The translations under genes and the position numbers were made by a program. A stretch of 8,878 nt of DNA from VMEP01 sp964414265 (lineage in GTDB: Bacteria; Patescibacteriota; Minisyncoccia; Phycocordibacterales; VMEP01), in NCBI GenBank assembly GCA_964414265.1, contig CAYPVT010000028.1, forward strand, positions 1-8,878, read 5' to 3'. Shown here one piece after another: positions 7,301 through 8,878 of the stretch. Under the pieces are notes generated by a model. The model was given only the letters and a program-made list of their open reading frames with translations, was not told the origin of the DNA and ran no database searches. The number at the start of each line of letters is the position of its first letter. The first letter of the stretch is position 1.

Positions 7301-7309
7301 TTATCCACA
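7301..7309 (+). promoter_or_regulatory. Perfect consensus DnaA box (TTATCCACA)
   Basis: TTATCCACA is an exact match to the classic DnaA box and begins three bases after the TAG of the AMMECR1-toroid gene. It sits where the -35 of the promoter at 7327-7335 would be (about -41 to -33). Only one box is seen in the intergenic gap, so it is more likely a regulatory or titration site, or chance, than an origin. Confidence 0.4.
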
Positions 7310-7329
7310 CAAAGGTAGGCCTTTCGTGT
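7307..7329 (+). terminator. Bulged hairpin after the AMMECR1-toroid gene (weak terminator or regulatory stem)
   Basis: ACACAAAGG pairs with CCTTT-C-GTGT to give 9 base pairs with one bulged C at 7325 and the loop TAGG (7316-7319). It is followed by TATTATTAA, not a clean U tract, so intrinsic termination would be poor. It overlaps the DnaA box on its left and the -10 of the small peptide gene on its right, so it could instead act in regulation. Confidence 0.35.
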
Positions 7330-7335
7330 TATTAT
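7327..7335 (+). promoter_or_regulatory. Extended -10 (TGTTATTAT) for the Gly-rich peptide gene
   Basis: TG-T-TATTAT fits the TGnTAnnAT pattern and ends 10 bases before ATG 7346, predicting a leader of only about 4 bases. No Shine-Dalgarno precedes the ATG (preceding bases GAAAAT). This is consistent with the other near-leaderless starts in the window. Confidence 0.4.
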
Positions 7336-7345
7336 TAATGAAAAT

Positions 7346-7606
7346 ATGATTCAGAAAGCAAAAAAGAAAACATCATTTTTGATAGGTATTTTAGCAACGG
7401 GTATATTGAGTGTAATAGGTGGATATATAAGTTCTAACTACTCAAGAGATGGTTCTTTTCTTACCCCTATCGCTAAAGCAGATGTCCCGAACCCGCTTTC
7501 TGGTACTGGTTTTGAAGGAACTAGTGCGTCTATTGATGCCGGTAGTGGTGGTGGAGATGGTGGTGGTGGTGGTGGTGGAGATTGTAGTAGTAGTTCTTGT
7601 TATTAA
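7346..7606 (+). CDS. Small secreted or anchored Gly-rich peptide ending CSSSSCY
   Basis: I do not recognise a family for this 86-aa protein. It starts with a basic segment (MIQKAKKK) and a hydrophobic stretch at 10-28 (SFLIGILATGILSVIGGYI). A short linker follows, with an AKA-type site at 43-45 that could be cut by signal peptidase. The mature part would be about 41 residues: DVPNPLSGTGFEGTSASIDA, then GSGGGDGGGGGGGD, then CSSSSCY. The only two cysteines bracket four serines, leaving a Tyr C-terminus. Such a tail could form a disulfide loop, anchor a lipid or metal, or be a site of enzymatic modification; the sequence does not decide. The gene has its own near-leaderless promoter, follows the AMMECR1-toroid gene by 48 bases and precedes the membrane-protein gene by 3 bases. 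The ordered layout and translational spacing support a real gene despite its low complexity. It could be a modified-peptide precursor, which is inference only. Confidence 0.7.
   Translation: MIQKAKKKTSFLIGILATGILSVIGGYISSNYSRDGSFLTPIAKADVPNPLSGTGFEGTSASIDAGSGGGDGGGGGGGDCSSSSCY
7547..7582 (+). repeat. GGT-rich tract with two GGTGGTGGAGAT copies, encoding the Gly run
   Basis: Two identical 12-base units, GGTGGTGGAGAT, lie at 7547-7558 and 7571-7582, with four extra GGT codons between them (7559-7570). Together they encode GGGD followed by GGGGGGGD. Changes in copy number would keep the reading frame because every unit is a multiple of three, so peptide length could vary between strains without inactivating the gene. 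Confidence 0.75.
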
Positions 7607-7609
7607 GTT

Positions 7610-8785
7610 ATGGATGAAATAAAAGATGATTTTTATAAACAAGAAGAAACGGTAGATGGAAACTCTTACAAGGTTGTTTTTGTTAGTATTTTTACGCTAG
7701 TTGTCTTTTTCTTTATTTCTTTTGGCGTTCTTTATTTTTTTGAAAAAGATAAGGCAAACAAAATAGCACAACGCGATAAAGCTTATTATGAAAGTTTGTT
7801 ACAGAGCGATAAAGCTTATTATGAAAGTTTATTACAAAATAAACCCGAGGCCCTTCAAAAATCTTTAGTGGAAGATATTAAAAATGGTGTTAATGATGCG
7901 GAAACAAAATCAGCTGCTTATTTTATTACACATAGATTTTTCGATAATGGAGGTAATATCTATGAGATTTACGATTATGTAGAAAAACACACAGAACTCT
8001 CTTTTTTTAAGGAGGCAGAAGGTATTTACCCAGAAGCTTTCCTTAAATTAAAAAATAAAAAATTACCACAAACCTACACTAAAGAGTCTTACGATGTGTA
8101 CCTTGCTTACGTAGAAGTGTTGTATAAACAAGGGTATGCAGATATTGCTGGTTTATCAACAGCAGCAAACCAGTATGCCGGAAATGCGTATTTCAACACG
8201 AATCAATCAGAAGGAGAGAGAGGTGTTTATTTAAAGAATACCGAGCGTGACATAAAAAAAGCGTTAGAATTTTTATCTGCGTCTAACGACGACGTTACTA
8301 AAATATTAGAAGGTAAATTAACATCAAGCGATATTCCAGCTAGAGATATTTTGGTTGGATTAAATCAACATGCCGCCGCCATTCGCTACCTTGAAGCCAT
8401 GGGTATTAACACTGTTTCGACTAAAACATCGCGAGAAATTTTTACCTTTGCTATGGATTACTCATCTCGTTTTGTTATTGAGTTAAACATGTTTACCTCT
8501 CTTATAAACGCTTCAACTCTAGTAATACTTGATTCAAGTACAACTGAAGAAATTAAGGTGGCACTGGATCCAATTTTAAGTTTCGACATAAAGAAACCTA
8601 GTTCATACAAAGGAAGTGTTATTATAAAAATAATAAATTCAAGGTTTGAACAAAAACTAGAAGGTAGTAATTATGTAAGAATGGATATTTATAGCAAGCG
8701 AAATGTTTTATTAATCGCAAGTAGGGTGCCAGAATTTAAGGCATGGCTCATGTCTAATGGTTGGACGGAGACTGATTTTAGATGA
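7610..8785 (+). CDS. Membrane-anchored helical protein of unknown function
   Basis: This is a 391-aa protein with no recognised family. Residues 1-20 are acidic and polar, and one strong transmembrane helix follows at about 21-43 (KVVFVSIFTLVVFFFISFGV). A coiled-coil-like stalk of ~35 residues carries the duplicated unit DKAYYESLLQ (56-65 and 67-76). The rest is mostly helical and soluble, e.g. EALQKSLVEDIKNG, YDVYLAYVEVLYKQGYADIA and ILVGLNQHAAAIRYLEAMG, with spacing that recalls TPR/SEL1-like helical pairs, although no clear TPR consensus is visible. The C-terminal ~60 residues look alpha/beta (SVIIKIINSRFEQ, NVLLIASRVPEFKAWLMSNG). There are no cysteines. Only 3 bases separate it from the stop of the Gly-rich peptide gene, so the two are probably cotranscribed and translationally linked. 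It could scaffold, sense or export the peptide; this is inference from position. Confidence 0.75.
   Translation: MDEIKDDFYKQEETVDGNSYKVVFVSIFTLVVFFFISFGVLYFFEKDKANKIAQRDKAYYESLLQSDKAYYESLLQNKPEALQKSLVEDIKNGVNDAETKSAAYFITHRFFDNGGNIYEIYDYVEKHTELSFFKEAEGIYPEAFLKLKNKKLPQTYTKESYDVYLAYVEVLYKQGYADIAGLSTAANQYAGNAYFNTNQSEGERGVYLKNTERDIKKALEFLSASNDDVTKILEGKLTSSDIPARDILVGLNQHAAAIRYLEAMGINTVSTKTSREIFTFAMDYSSRFVIELNMFTSLINASTLVILDSSTTEEIKVALDPILSFDIKKPSSYKGSVIIKIINSRFEQKLEGSNYVRMDIYSKRNVLLIASRVPEFKAWLMSNGWTETDFR
7773..7838 (+). repeat. 33-bp tandem duplication in the stalk of the membrane protein
   Basis: Units 7773-7805 and 7806-7838 match at 31 of 33 bases, differing by two G-to-A changes. Each encodes an 11-residue heptad-like unit containing DKAYYESLLQ. 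The near-identity suggests recent duplication, and because 33 is a multiple of 3 the frame is kept; it adds about three helical turns to the predicted coiled-coil stalk. Confidence 0.9.
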
Positions 8786-8796
8786 AATACACTATA

Positions 8797-8810
8797 GAGT
8801 CGCACGGCTC
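8797..8810 (+). terminator. Weak hairpin after the membrane-protein gene
   Basis: GAGTC-GCAC-GGCTC forms a 5-bp stem (one G-T wobble) with a 4-base loop, 12 bases after the TGA of the preceding gene. The downstream sequence GGTAGTTTTG has only four T in a row, so this is a poor intrinsic terminator and may be chance. Confidence 0.25.
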
Positions 8811-8828
8811 GGTAGTTTTGCGGGTGTT

Positions 8829-8878
8829 TTAGGTACGGACATATGGCGGTTTAGTTAACTTGTAATTCGCCAAAAATT
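8829..8878 (-). CDS. Possible C-terminal end of a minus-strand gene entering from the right edge
   Basis: On the minus strand a frame open to the window edge reads FLANYKLTKPPYVRT and then stops with TAA (8829-8831). It would converge with the preceding plus-strand gene across a 43-base gap that contains the weak hairpin. Fifteen codons are far too few to identify a product, and the open frame could be chance. The rest of the last ~90 bases shows nothing else I can support. Confidence 0.2.
   Translation of the reverse strand, partial: FLANYKLTKPPYVRT

Noticed and set aside
7301..7309. Replication origin
   Set aside because: Only one DnaA box, no AT-rich unwinding repeats, and no dnaA/dnaN genes nearby.
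7559..7576. GGT run as part of a CRISPR or other array
   Set aside because: It is a codon-level repeat with no spacers, and it stays in frame within a plausible peptide gene.
7598..7606. Separate extended -10 (TGTTATTAA) for the 7610 membrane-protein gene
   Set aside because: It ends only 3 bases before ATG 7610, so a transcript would start inside the gene; cotranscription with the peptide gene is simpler.
7346..8785. Use of an alternative genetic code (UGA as Gly) as in some CPR lineages
   Set aside because: No in-frame TGA occurs inside any recognised gene, glycines use GGN, and TGA acts as a plausible stop at 8783.
8782..8832. Sixteen-codon ORF starting in an ATGA overlap with the end of the membrane-protein gene
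   Set aside because: It is very short, has no recognisable content, runs through the weak hairpin, and stops at a TAG; nothing but the overlap supports it.

Overview
The window looks like a piece of a Candidatus Patescibacteria (CPR) chromosome, most likely the parcubacterial side. This is an inference from several features. The DNA is AT-rich and tightly packed. GlyRS is a single-chain class II enzyme. None of the starts has a visible Shine-Dalgarno sequence. Several start codons lie a few bases downstream of a good -10 hexamer, as expected for leaderless mRNAs. TAA, TAG and TGA all end genes and no gene has an internal TGA, so the standard bacterial code fits.

Left part (1-3671, + strand): the 3' end of a recO-like DNA repair gene, then a cysteine-free, single-pass membrane protein with about four Ig-like (DUF11-like) extracellular domains, then glyS. 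An extended -10 (TGATATAAT) sits just before the membrane-protein gene, and a second identical copy lies inside the last codons of that gene just before glyS. This part is mostly housekeeping.

Middle (3652-7297): two large unusual fusion genes are divergently transcribed from a 61-bp gap. The minus-strand gene joins an orotate-phosphoribosyltransferase-type PRTase to an eight-blade PQQ-like beta-propeller with no secretion signal. Its end overlaps the end of glyS by 20 bp. The plus-strand gene joins an unknown N-terminal region, an AMMECR1 domain and an all-helical alpha/alpha-toroid-like domain. The usual LRGCIG signature of AMMECR1 reads LRGSRI here. The putative -35 of one promoter overlaps the -10 of the other.

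Right part (7298-8878): a perfect DnaA box and a bulged hairpin precede an 86-residue peptide with a signal/anchor segment, a glycine tract and the C-terminus CSSSSCY. Three bases later begins a membrane-anchored helical protein with a 33-bp internal tandem duplication. The last ~90 bases hold only weak signals.

The most interesting hypothesis is that the PRTase-propeller, the AMMECR1-toroid protein, the Gly-rich/Cys-pair peptide and the membrane protein form one undescribed accessory module, perhaps one that modifies or displays the small peptide. It rests on gene order and domain logic only; no reaction can be read from the sequence.
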